From Chrysochromulina tobinii (lineage: Eukaryota; Haptophyta; Prymnesiales; Chrysochromulinaceae): a stretch of DNA of 47,540 nucleotides. Where the stretch lies: positions 1 through 47,540 of the forward strand of contig JWZX01003186.1 of NCBI GenBank assembly GCA_001275005.1, written 5' to 3'. Shown here piece by piece: positions 1 to 10,800 of the stretch (position 1 is the first letter of the stretch; each line of letters starts with the position of its first letter). The position numbers and the translations under genes are program-made. The notes beneath the pieces were generated by a model. That model was not told the DNA's origin and did not search any database. It saw only the letters and a list, made by a program, of their open reading frames with translations.

Positions 1-1
1 C

Positions 2-1225
2 CCGCCCCTCCCCCCCCCCCCTCCTTCCCCTCCGTCTCCATCACCTTCGCCTCGGCCGTCCTCGCCACTGCCGCCCTCGCCACCACCGCCCGCACTGCCG
101 CCCGCACTGCCGCCACCCGCGCTGCCGCCGCCCTTTCCCCCTCTGAGCTTCAGCGTCAGCTTCTCTGTCGCTGTCGCTGACGCGGATCTTGCTTCGATTT
201 CGCCTGCCGGCTTTGGTGCCGCGGCACTGGCGGCAACGCAATCCTCGATATATGGCAGCGCGCCAAATTCGATGACCGTCTCAGCCATTATCAGCGACAC
301 GCATCGCATCGGCATGTCCATCGGAGCGCTCAACATGAATGTGCCGTTGAATCGATCCGCACTCGTCCACGCTGTCGTGGGCAGCCTGTGCTCTGGGCTG
401 GTGGGTACCTGCGAAGTGTCTATCGTGGCGCAGCGTCGTCGCGTCCTTAGCTCGCACAACATGACACATCCGCCGCCAGCAGTGCTCTTGGAAGCTCAGC
501 GGACGTACGACTACGCGGCGAGTGCGTCGCAGACCAATCTGAGCGCCTCGAGTTCGGATGTGATTGCCGCTGGCGTGGCCAGCCTCGGCGTGACGGTCAA
601 CTCAGTGGCACTCACCGGTCTTGCGGTGACGATCACTGTGACGGAGATGGGTCCTGTGACCGAGAGCAACTTGGCGGGTCTGCTCGAAGGGGGCGCCGTC
701 GCCTCGAGCTTCGCGGCACAGCTGCCGACGCTCAGGCTCAATGTGAGCGCGCCAGTCATCCTCGCGCCCCCGCTTCCGCCGCCCGCCCTGCCTCCACCAA
801 TTGTGACGGTCGCTCTCATTCCAGCACTGGCATTTGCGCCCTCCTTGATTGGGGAGGGCAACACGAGCAGCATGGTCGCGACCATCGCATCTACTTTCGC
901 CGCCGTCGCAGTTGCCATTGTGGTCTTGCTCATCAGCTGTCAGATTCGCGCGTCTTGCATCTCCATCAGGCGGCACGAAGAACCTCCTGTCAAGCCGCCG
1001 GAGACGAGAGGAGCAAGAATGGCATCTGTTGAGATCACTCTCGCGCTGGGCGCACGAGCCGCTCAGTCGACGATGTCCAGCGTCGGGCCTTCCTCATGCG
1101 GTACCGTTATCGACGAGATGGAGATGGAGATGGAGATGGAGGTCTTCGAGATGGAGCAACAGCTGCGCAGGGAGCGCGAGCCGCAGGAGCTCGCGATGTC
1201 GCGCGTAACCATTCTCAGAGTCTAA
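2..1225 (+). CDS. Partial Pro-rich single-pass surface protein (5' end outside window)
   Basis: The first ATG in this frame is at 272, but the frame stays open upstream to base 2, and that stretch encodes a typical Pro/Ser-rich linker (PPSPSPSP, PPALPPALPPP). The gene therefore very probably starts left of the window. After the linker comes a Ser/Thr/Val/Ala-rich ectodomain with several N-x-S/T sites, then a second short Pro run (LPPPALPPP). One strong membrane helix lies at about 893-960 (IASTFAAVAVAIVVLLIS), followed by a basic, then acidic cytoplasmic tail with an EMEMEMEME run encoded by a GAGATG microsatellite. The Pro-rich linker plus Val/Ser-rich domain resembles algal hydroxyproline-rich cell-surface proteins in style; no named family is recognised. 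Being 3'-complete, it converges on the dynein gene. Confidence 0.6.
   Translation, partial: PPLPPPPPSPPSPSPSPRPSSPLPPSPPPPALPPALPPPALPPPFPPLSFSVSFSVAVADADLASISPAGFGAAALAATQSSIYGSAPNSMTVSAIISDTHRIGMSIGALNMNVPLNRSALVHAVVGSLCSGLVGTCEVSIVAQRRRVLSSHNMTHPPPAVLLEAQRTYDYAASASQTNLSASSSDVIAAGVASLGVTVNSVALTGLAVTITVTEMGPVTESNLAGLLEGGAVASSFAAQLPTLRLNVSAPVILAPPLPPPALPPPIVTVALIPALAFAPSLIGEGNTSSMVATIASTFAAVAVAIVVLLISCQIRASCISIRRHEEPPVKPPETRGARMASVEITLALGARAAQSTMSSVGPSSCGTVIDEMEMEMEMEVFEMEQQLRREREPQELAMSRVTILRV
1114..1142 (+). repeat. GAGATG hexanucleotide microsatellite, in frame
   Basis: Tandem GAGATG/GGAGAT units lie inside the cytoplasmic tail of the first gene and translate as alternating Glu-Met. A length change by whole units would keep the frame. 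Confidence 0.85.
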
Positions 1226-1864
1226 GAGATTGAGAGGTCGCCCCGTGGGAAGAATGCGCAACATCGAGGACGCACCACGACATTGTTCAACTGAGACAAC
1301 GTCGTCCTCCTCGTGCTATTGAGTACTGTATCGCTGCAGTATCGTTGTGTCCCACCGTGTCGCTCGGGTCAAGCGCCGAGGCGCGACCGCCCGGACCGTC
1401 GTCCCGTGCGCCCGGCCGGGGGGCGGGGCCGCGGACCGGACGGGGACGCGAACCCGCGCGGCGACGGCCGGAACCCGCCGCTCGGCCGGCCCGGGACGCG
1501 GGCCAAGTGGTAAGTGAATAGTACGGAGGGACGCACGCCACGCCAGGATCGAGTATATTTTAAGTATTCGATTTAGATCACACTGCACAGCGTATACGCA
1601 CACACCTTCGAGCCGCCAGCCGTTATACGCGTTCGCGAGCCTGGATCCTGGGTTCGGAGCCGCCTGCCGTTACCCCGTTAGCCTCAAGTGCGGAAGTGGT
1701 GGGCGCAGCACCTCGCGGATGTGCTATGATTACGCTGCGGTCCCAGTCGCCTGTCCGACGCACGCCCTCGCCCTCGGCCACACCCCTGAGCGGGTTTCCC
1801 CGCTTCTCGCCCACGATGCCATCACCGTCAAGGTAAGGCGCGTCGGCCTTCCCCCCTTCTCTGT
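1226..1864. other. Intergenic gap between convergent genes with a GC-extreme island
   Basis: This holds the 3' flanks of the surface protein (+) and the dynein (-). From about 1371 to 1506 the sequence is almost only G and C, with many short self-complementary stretches (CGGCCG, GGCCCGGG). It then switches abruptly to an A/T-rich run near 1550-1580. I see no coding sequence, RNA gene or clear poly(A) signal. Confidence 0.6.
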
Positions 1865-4800
1865 CTAATCGGGCTGGAACAGCATGCAGACGGAGGCGAG
1901 GATCCACTTGTTTGGATCCACGTTTGTGCGCAGCGGCGCGGGCAGAATGTGCGTCGGGCCACGAATGGTGGTCGTGTACATCGGGCACATGTACCGGCCC
2001 GCGGTGATCACGTTCTTCGCCTCGATGCCCGTAAAGTGGATGACGGGCATCCATGGGTAGAGATCCTTGGGGAACGAGTCGGTGACCGAGTTGAGTGCCA
2101 CGTCCCATCGAGCGCCCTCCATGAAGTAGCCGTGGCAGAAGACGCCGTCCTCGGGCTGCCTCTCGATGCCGGCCGAGGACTCGACCTTCCAGCCGCCCAT
2201 CGGCAACGAGGCAGTCAGCACCTCCGAGTGCACGCGCATTGCGTCGAGCGAGAAGCCATTCGCGCGCGAGGTCACCTGCGTCATCGCCGTGAGGAAGCCC
2301 ATCGCGTTGAAGCAACCGCCGAGCCACACCGAGGGCGGCGGCTCCTCGAGCGGTCCCGAACACCGCTCGGCGCTCGACCAAATTTCGAGCTGCAGCCAGC
2401 GCAGCGTCAGGTCGGCGTACCACGAGGAGAGGGACTTCTTGTTGTACGAGCCGGTGGGCCCGATCTGGCCGCACGTCTTGAGCCAGTTGGGCGGCACCAG
2501 GTTCATGAACATGGCGGTGATGAGCGCGTCCATCGCGTCCGAGATGTTGAGCGCACCCGCAAGGCCGAGGCCGAGCTCAACGAGCTGCGTGCGCATCGCT
2601 GTCAGGATCTTGTTCATGCGCTCGAGCTCGCCTAGCACGAAGACGACGTACGGCGAGCCCTTATCCTTGATAAGCATTCGGATCGCGATCATCTGGAAGT
2701 CCTCGCGCAGGGCCGTGATTGCGCCGCTGCCTTCGAGGATGGACGTCTGCAGCGCGCCTACCTTCTCCTCCTTGGAGGCGCCACCGCCACCGCCGCCGCC
2801 GCCCGAGATCGAGAGGATCGTGAAGAAGAGGTTGTCGCACAGGTTGTTGAGCAACGAGATCTCGGCGTTCGGGTGCATGCCGAAGAGCAGCGGCGACTCG
2901 GGCGGCGACGCCTCCTCGACGTAGATCTTGTAGTCCTCGTACTCGCCCTCGAGCAGCGGGCGCAGGCCGGGAGCGAGCATGAAGTCGGTGTGCTCGTCGA
3001 CCAGATTCGGGTTGAGGAGCACTGCGAGGTACGTGACGGCGATGCGCCGGTCGTACGGGTCGGTGATGTGCCCGCCGTACATGACCTCGCCCACGAGGTA
3101 ACGCACGTCGGCCCACGGCGTGGCGATCTCGTTGGCCTCGAGGTAGTTCTGGAGGATCGCGCCGCACACGAGCAAGTCGCCGCTGTTGAAGGCGTACGAG
3201 CGCGAGAAGCCCATGGTGCTGAACTTGCGCCGGCCGAGCACGAGCGCGTGGAAGAAGGTGAGCGCAAAGAGCATCGGCCGGTGAGCGAGCGGCTTGGTCG
3301 ACTTATCGAAGTCGGCCTGGCTGAACATGGCCCACGAGAGGCGCACGTTCGACTGCACGTCGGTGGGCGGCTCGTTGGCCACCTTGATGGCCGACTGCAT
3401 GATGCCCTCGGGAATGAGCATGAACGTGGGCAAGCCGGGCGGCTCGGCGGTCACGAAGCAGCGGAAGTTCTCGTGCCCGATCTCGGCAGCGATCTCGAGC
3501 TTGCGCTCAAGCATTGGCAGCCAGCCCTGCATGAGGTGGACGTTCTGCAGGAAAGCCCAGCCGCCCTCGCGCGTGAAGCGGTCGAGCACATTCTCGCCGT
3601 TCTTCTCCTGGCCCTGGCCCATCGAAATGGAGACGAAGTTGCCCTGCAGGTCGGTGTAGCCGAGCTTCTTGCCCAGAGCCTCAATCTCATCGCCGGGGTC
3701 GACACCAGGGAAGAGCACGAAGAAGAGCGGCGTCTGGTACGTCGAGTCGATGAAGGTGTCCTCGAGGTCAAAGGGCGGCTGAATCATGAAGCGGTCGCCC
3801 AGGTAAGTCTTGATGAAGTTGGTGAGCGCGGCGGTCATGCGATCTGTGCGCAGGGCGCGGATGATGCACAGCTTCTGGAAGCCCGAGGTCTTCTTGAGCC
3901 AGTCGCCCGGCAGGTCCTCGCTCTCAGGCTTCGGGTGCTCGACGAACTCGCGCCATGCCTCCACATTGAGCTCGAGGTCCTCGGGCAACGATTTGAAGAA
4001 TTCGATCTCTTTGAGCGCATGGACACCAGCCCACTGCTGGATGGTCAGGTACTCCTGCACCTTGGCCGTCATCGGCGGCGGGTTGGGGACGCGGGGGCCC
4101 GAGACGAGGTAGTCGACTGTGTCGCCCTGCACCTCGTTGCGGCGTACGAGCACGCGCAGCAGGAGCATCGTCGCGACGATGAGCTTGTGCTTGTCGAAGA
4201 GGCCGCGGCGCGAGTAGTTGAAGACCTCAAATGTGATATTGTCCACGAGGTAGATGAGGCGCTCGTCGAGCTCCTTACGGAGCTGCTTGGCGTCCTTCAC
4301 ATTGTCGCCCGCAGCTGCGGCCGCCGCCTCCTTCTCCTTGAGCCTTTTGAGCTTGAGCTTGGGCATGATCATGTTGTCGCCATTGTCATCCTCCCAGTCG
4401 TCGCCCGGCAACTTGCGCCCGGCGATGGCGCGCTGGAAGACGATGTTGAACGAGGCGAGCGAATAGAAGTGGAAAGTGTGCACCTTGAACAGGTCCGAGA
4501 GCAGGAAGAACATGAGCGCGCCGCGATTGGCCACCGGACGGTACATCTCCGAGGCCTCGATCATGACCACCTCGGTCTGCTTGGCGATGATAATCTTCTC
4601 GCCCACCTCAATCGAGGTGGCCTTCGAGTCTTCGAGGTTCTCGATGAGCTCAATGTTCTCGGTCACGTCGCCTTCAGCCTCGGCGAGCTGCTTGAGGATG
4701 CCCGCCTCGAGCTCGGAGAGCTTGATCTTGAAGCCGTTCTGCTGCGCGATCAAGTCTGCCTTGAGCTGCGCCAGGTCGGGGCGCTCGAGCTTGACGGCCA

Positions 4801-7800
4801 CGTCGAGCAACTGGTCCTCGAGGCCGTCCTCGGTGACCATGAAGTTGACGAGCGTCGTCTCGGCCTGGATCTCGGGCGGGTAGTGCGGGTTCGAGAGCTT
4901 CGTCTGCAGGTAGAGCTTGAAGTTGGGCGAGTAGTCCACCTCCTTGTCGCCGAGCTTGACAATCTGGTTGCGCCCGCGCTTGATCGTCTGGCGGCCAATG
5001 ACCGGGCTCAGCACAGCGTCGACGACCAGCTGGATGTTCTCGATCATGCACGGAGAGCCACTCTCGATGCACGAGCCGAGAACGGTCATGATCGTCTTCT
5101 GGCCGAGGCGCACCACCTTCAAGCCGCGCTTCTCCTCGTGCTTCTTGATCCACTTGATGCCCTGCAGCTGCGGGTCGATCATTAGCGGCCAGCGCGCGCA
5201 GCTGGTGACGATGGCGCCGTTCTCCGTCGACACAGGGTCGGCGGGTAGCTGCTCGTTGTTCCAGCCGGCTACCTGCGAAGGCGTCGTGAGCACGGAGAGC
5301 GGGTTCATGCCCTTTTCGGACATGGGCACGCCACCCTTGGCCGAGGCGACATCGCCCTTCAGGTAGGGTAAGAAGGTCTGCTGCATCAGCGAGATGCGGA
5401 AGCGCTTGTTAAAACACCCGATGTACGAGACGAATGCCGAGGCGAGCAGCACGTCACCCACAAGAATGTTCAACTCGATGCCAAAGTCGATGATGCCCTG
5501 CTTCCAGCGCGCGCCCTCGGAGCCAAGCGCCGCCATCAGACGCTGCGCGAGGCCGAGCTTGCGCTCGCAGCGCTCCGCGTCGGCGAGCACTGCCTCCTTC
5601 TCGGCGACGGCGGCCGCGAATTGCGCCTCGAGCTCAGCGACCGTTGCCTCGGCGGTGGCCTTGGCCGCGAGCGCCGCGTTCTTGGCTGCGACGGCCGTGT
5701 CGAGCTCCGCGGTGGCCTGGAGCGCCTGCAGACGCATGGGCTCGACATTCTCGTTGATGTCGTTGTAGACGTTGATGTTGATGATGAAGTCAGTCAGGCC
5801 GGCGGCCGCATTCGACTTCTTGCGCTGGATGTCGACGTTGAAGTGCTCGAGTTTGAGCAGGTCCTGGATGTTGGCAAAGTTGGACTTGGGTAGCTCGCCA
5901 CTGTCGATGCGAGCCTTGAAGCCCAGCATGGTCGCAAGGAATTGGGGTGGCGGCGACATCATCGCCACCGCTGCCTTCCAGCTCGTGTCAATCTTCTTGA
6001 AGGGCATGTCTTTGGTCTGCAGCAAGCAGATGCACGCGGCGGTCACGTCCTCGACGCCCGAGGGCGGCTTCTTGAGCGCCTTGAGCTCGCCGAGATCCTT
6101 GACGTTCAGACCCTCGAGCGCGGCCGCGGCGGCGACAAGCGCGGGCTCGGCCGCCGCCAGCTTGACCTCAATGCCGGCCTTCATCTCAAGCACCTCCTTC
6201 TCCTTGATCGTGGCGGCGGAGGCGATCTTGTTCGCCTTGGAGGCCTCCTCGCCAGCCTTGGCCTTCTCCTCCTCGAGTTTGGGGATCATTGCGTCACATT
6301 CGGCCTTCTTCGCCTCGACCTCGACGGCCTTGACCTTGAGGTTCTCCTCGAGCACGGCCACTGACGCGGCGGTCGACTCGAGCTTTATCACGCCGTTCGT
6401 GAGGCGCGTAATGTTCGCCTGGGTAGCATCTCGCCGCTTGGCGAGCATCGACTTGTAGAGTGCGATCAGCTCGAGGAAGGACTTGGGCGTCGTGTAGTTG
6501 AAGCGGCGCTCCTGCGACTCGTAGAGCTCAGAAATCTTGTTCACGGCGATGAAGGAGTACGGCATGAAGTTCTGGATGTTGTTGCGTGATTCGTCCGAGC
6601 CTAGGTCGACTTCGGCGAGGAATTTCTTCGACACCGAGTTGAGCGCCTCCTCGGGCCACGGCTGGAACCAGTCGATGACGACGCAGTTGACCAGCGCGGG
6701 GAAGCGACGCGTGCGCACCTTGATCGGCTCGCCGATGGGGCTGAAGCACAGAATAACGTGCAGATTGTCGCGCACCGTGTTGATGAATGCGTCCCAGCAG
6801 TTGTCGCGCGTGTCGGGCAGGCCGGCGCGCTTGACGACGGGGCGCATGTTGTTGATGATGTCGTCCATGTCCTCAGCGGGGAAGAGGCCCGGGATGTTGC
6901 CGGACGAGAGCAAGTCGTTCATGAACACGAGGAAGCGCTCGTCAGCGATCTGCTGGTCGGTGAAGATGAACGAGATGCCCTCACCCTTGAGCCCCGACTT
7001 CTTGTACATTGTCTGCAAGTCTGCCTTGAGGTCGTTGACCGAGTAGCGCGCAGTGATCACGACTTGGAACGCCGAGAAGCCGTTGACAAAGGTGGCGAGG
7101 CGCGCGAGCGACTGCTTGCCCATGCCGCCGACACCGACCATGAGCGCGTGGCCGCCGCTGCTCTCGATGATGCGCGAAATGCGGCACACGTGGCGCATGG
7201 CGTCCTCGAAGAGCACGAGGTTCATCGCGGCGTTGGTCTCGTTGTACTCGGCGAGCGCGCCGTTGAGCAGGCCTGACAGGTCGGGGAAGCTCGCAACCTT
7301 GTCGTAGATCTTGTCGCCCACGCCCTGCGCAAAGTGGCAGAAGATGAGCGGGTTGCAGAAGAGATTCGGGCCCGACAGCTCCTTGAAGAACTTGGTGGCC
7401 TGCTCCTTGGCGCAATCCTGGTACTTCTTCAGGTCCGAAGTGCTCACGAGACGGTCGCCGTACACGCGCTCGGACTCGTGTAGCCAGAGCTGCGCAAGCT
7501 TGAGCGGCTCGGTGACCTGGCCGGCCTGGCCCATGAGCATGCCCTGGAAGACACCCGCCATGTGGCGCACGTTGAACTCGTAGTGGAAGTTGGTGGCCGT
7601 CTTGCGGAAGGTGCGCATCACCGCCTTGTGCAGCTGCAGTGCTGCCTGCACGAGCGGCTTGCCTGCCTCCTGGCACTCCGGGGTGAACTTGGAGAGGTGG
7701 CCCATGAGGAAGGTTTGGTAGATGGTCGAGAGCGCCTCGCTCGAGGGGAAGCCGACGGCGTACGTGGCAAAGAGGCGCTGCAGACGCGGGTTGATGACGA

Positions 7801-10800
7801 ACGAGCCCGCGGTTGGGTTCATGGCAGAGAGGTACTGCGTGTTGAGCAGCACTTTCTCCGTCAACTTGTTCAGGTCGTAGATGTGGCCGTAGCCCGCGTG
7901 CTGGCGCATGAGCGAGATGTTCGAGGCGGTGCCATAGTTGTCGAGCGCCGCCATGTTGAGATCGTCCACGAAGTAGATGAGCTTCTTGTTTCCGGGCGGG
8001 CCAAAGTTCTTACCCGCCTTCTTTTCGAGCGGCGCCTCGATGACCTTCGAGAACAAGTTAGCGTTCGTGAAGTACGAGATGTTGATGGTGAGCGAACCGA
8101 ACTCATCGGGCAGGCTGCGCAGCTTGCCGTTGATCATGGCGGTCTTGCCGCAGCCGGCCGAGCCGATGAGCATCATGCCGAACTTGTTCGGGAGGAGCTG
8201 GTCGAGCCAGAAGGAGATGGCGACCGTCTCCATGGTGGGCACGGTCACAACCGACATCTTGGTTGTAGCCGAGTCGAACGCCAGCTCGGGCACCACGTCG
8301 GACCACGAGGCGAAGTCCTTCTTTGCCTTGTCGACGTAGACGTCGAAGACCTCGCCGCGGTGCGGGAACTTGATCGTCTTGTACGTGTCCTTCCAGTACT
8401 GCGAAAACTTCTTGCGATAATCGACGCCGCTCGTGATCGACATGGCGCCGCCAAAGGCCCACACGGCGGAGAAGACAAAGTAGATCTCCATCATCTCAGC
8501 GTCCTTAGTGCCCAGGTTCTCGACGGTCCAGAGCGCCTGCAAAAAGTTGGTGATCGCCTGCACCATGCCGAAGTCGAGCAGTGGCGTCACGTGCTTGTAG
8601 TTGAGCGAGAGCTCAAGCAGCGTCGGCGCACAGTACCTGGCGAAGAGCTCCTCGGCCTTGGCCTTGCGCGCCTTGCGCGCCTCGCCCTTGACGGAGACTG
8701 GCTCCTCGGCCGACCACCAATCAATCCACGACTGCACGTAGTTCTTCCACTGCGCCAAGTCCGAGATGTAGAGCACGCCCGCGCGCGTGACGGTCGCGGG
8801 CGACGCGAACAAGAGGTCACGGATTTCGAAGATGAGCTTCATGTTCTGCAGCACACGGATGCGCTCGTTGGAGGCGAGCGTGAGAAGACGGTTGTCGTCC
8901 ATCACCGAGTTCATGTTCTCGATCCAGTTGGCATCGAGGTCACCGTCGAGGATGAGCCACTTCGGGTTGGAGTCGGTCGCGTTCTGCATGTCACGCATCG
9001 TCGACGAGAGCAGGCCATCCTTCCACTCGCGCGTGGCCATGTTGATGAAGCCGTACAGCTCGTTGGGCGTGATGGCCTTCGGGTTGAGGTCCTTCCACAC
9101 AGTCTTGCCCATCTTGCCGCCCTTGGTCCACACGCGCGCGAGCGTCTGCCACGACATCGACTTGTTCGAGCCCGACAGGCCAATGCAGAAGACCGAATGG
9201 CGCAGGAAGAGCAGGTCCTGCAAGTCGACCACATTAGCGATGAAGTAAGCCTCCGGCTGCAGCATTGGTGGGAAGCGCGAGCCCATGACACCACCGCCTC
9301 CCAAGCGCCCACTCGTGTCGAGCTCCGTAGCCGTATCCGCGATGAGCTTCTCGAATTCATAGTCGCGCATGCGGGGCATGAGGTCGAAGACGTCGCCGAA
9401 GAGGTCCTTGATGAGACCCATGAAGACGATCGCGTCGTCGCCCGCAATCTTGGAGAGGTTGAAGTCGCGCAGCGCGCGCATGAGCAGGCCCTGCTCATAG
9501 ACGTCAGGGAAGAGTCCCTTCTTGCCAGGGCCGTTGGGTCCGTCGCGCTTAAGGTGCGCCGGCATGGTCGGCCCATCGACGGAGGAGAGCATATTCTTCT
9601 CGGCACGGAGGAAGGCGCCCGCGACCTTGAGCACCGAGCCGATGGCGCGCAGGCCCCAGTCATAGTGCAGCTGCTTGCCGGGTGGCGACGGGTTTCCACC
9701 GAGCAAGTCGCCCGAGAGCTTGTACAGCGTGTAAAACTTCTTGCCGAGCTCGGCGGCGGTCGTGTAGCCCTCGGACATGAGCATGTTCTCCATGATGAGC
9801 TGGAAGTCGGGGACCATCACAGTCACGGGGCGGAAGAGCACCTTGAGCGACTCGGGCAGCTCCTGGCGCCCAAGGTAGCCGGGGTTCATCGTGATGAACG
9901 ACATGCAGCCGTCGTAGTGCAGGTAGAGCTCGACGCCAATGAAGCGGAACGTGTTGCCGCCCGCACGCATGCCATCGAGGCAGCACTTCCACTGGATGGT
10001 GCACACCGAGAGCACCTCGGCTGCGAGCCGGTTGAACTCGTCGAAGCAGCCCCACGAGCCCGACGAGGCTAGGCCCTTGAAGATGTCGTTCATGGTGAGG
10101 TAGTCCATCTCGGGGCCGCAGTTGAACACGTACACCGTCTTGCCGAGCTGGGCGGAGAGATCCTTGGTCGACTCGGTTTTGCCGGTGCCGGCGGGGCCCT
10201 GCGGCGCGCAGCCGAGGATCAAGTGCGCCGACTGCGTGGCGGTGATGTAGATGCGATCGGTGAGCGGCGTGATCACGAGGCGGCCCGCGCAGCCGAGGTA
10301 CTCGAACGAGTAGCGGAAAAGGGCGTCGCAGATGTACAGCACAGCGTCGACCGCCTCGCCCCTGTCGAGCTCCGGGTTTTGACCGCCGTGGCCCACGTGC
10401 TTCTCCCAGCGCGTCTTGAGCTGGCCGAGCCACTCGAAGTGGTCGGGGCGGTCGACACCCATGACGTCGAGTTTGTAGTTGATGTCACGCGAGTGGGCCT
10501 CGAGGGTGATCACGTTCATCGCGGCGCGGCGGTGGAGCTTCTGAAGCTCGCCCTGCACCATGGTGATCACGCCGGAGAGCATCTCGAGCTGGAACGCGTA
10601 GTACGTCTTGAGCGCACCCGGGTCGCTGCCATCCATGAGCTTGTTGAGCGCGGCATCGGTGCACAGCGTCCACTGCTGCTGCGTCGTCACGAGCGAGAGC
10701 TGCGCGATGTGGTTGTTGCAGATCCACGTCGGGCGGTCGTCGCCGTTCTTGCCGGTGGTGTAGTAGTCATCGATGGCCTTGCCGAGCTGCGCGCGCATCT

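Noticed and set aside
2873-5185. 770-codon plus-strand open frame opposite the dynein gene
   Set aside because: It is the antisense of a GC3-rich coding region, shows no domain, and has His/Glu/Val/Arg composition typical of reverse-frame shadows. The same applies to the 836-codon frame at 7562-10072 and others there.
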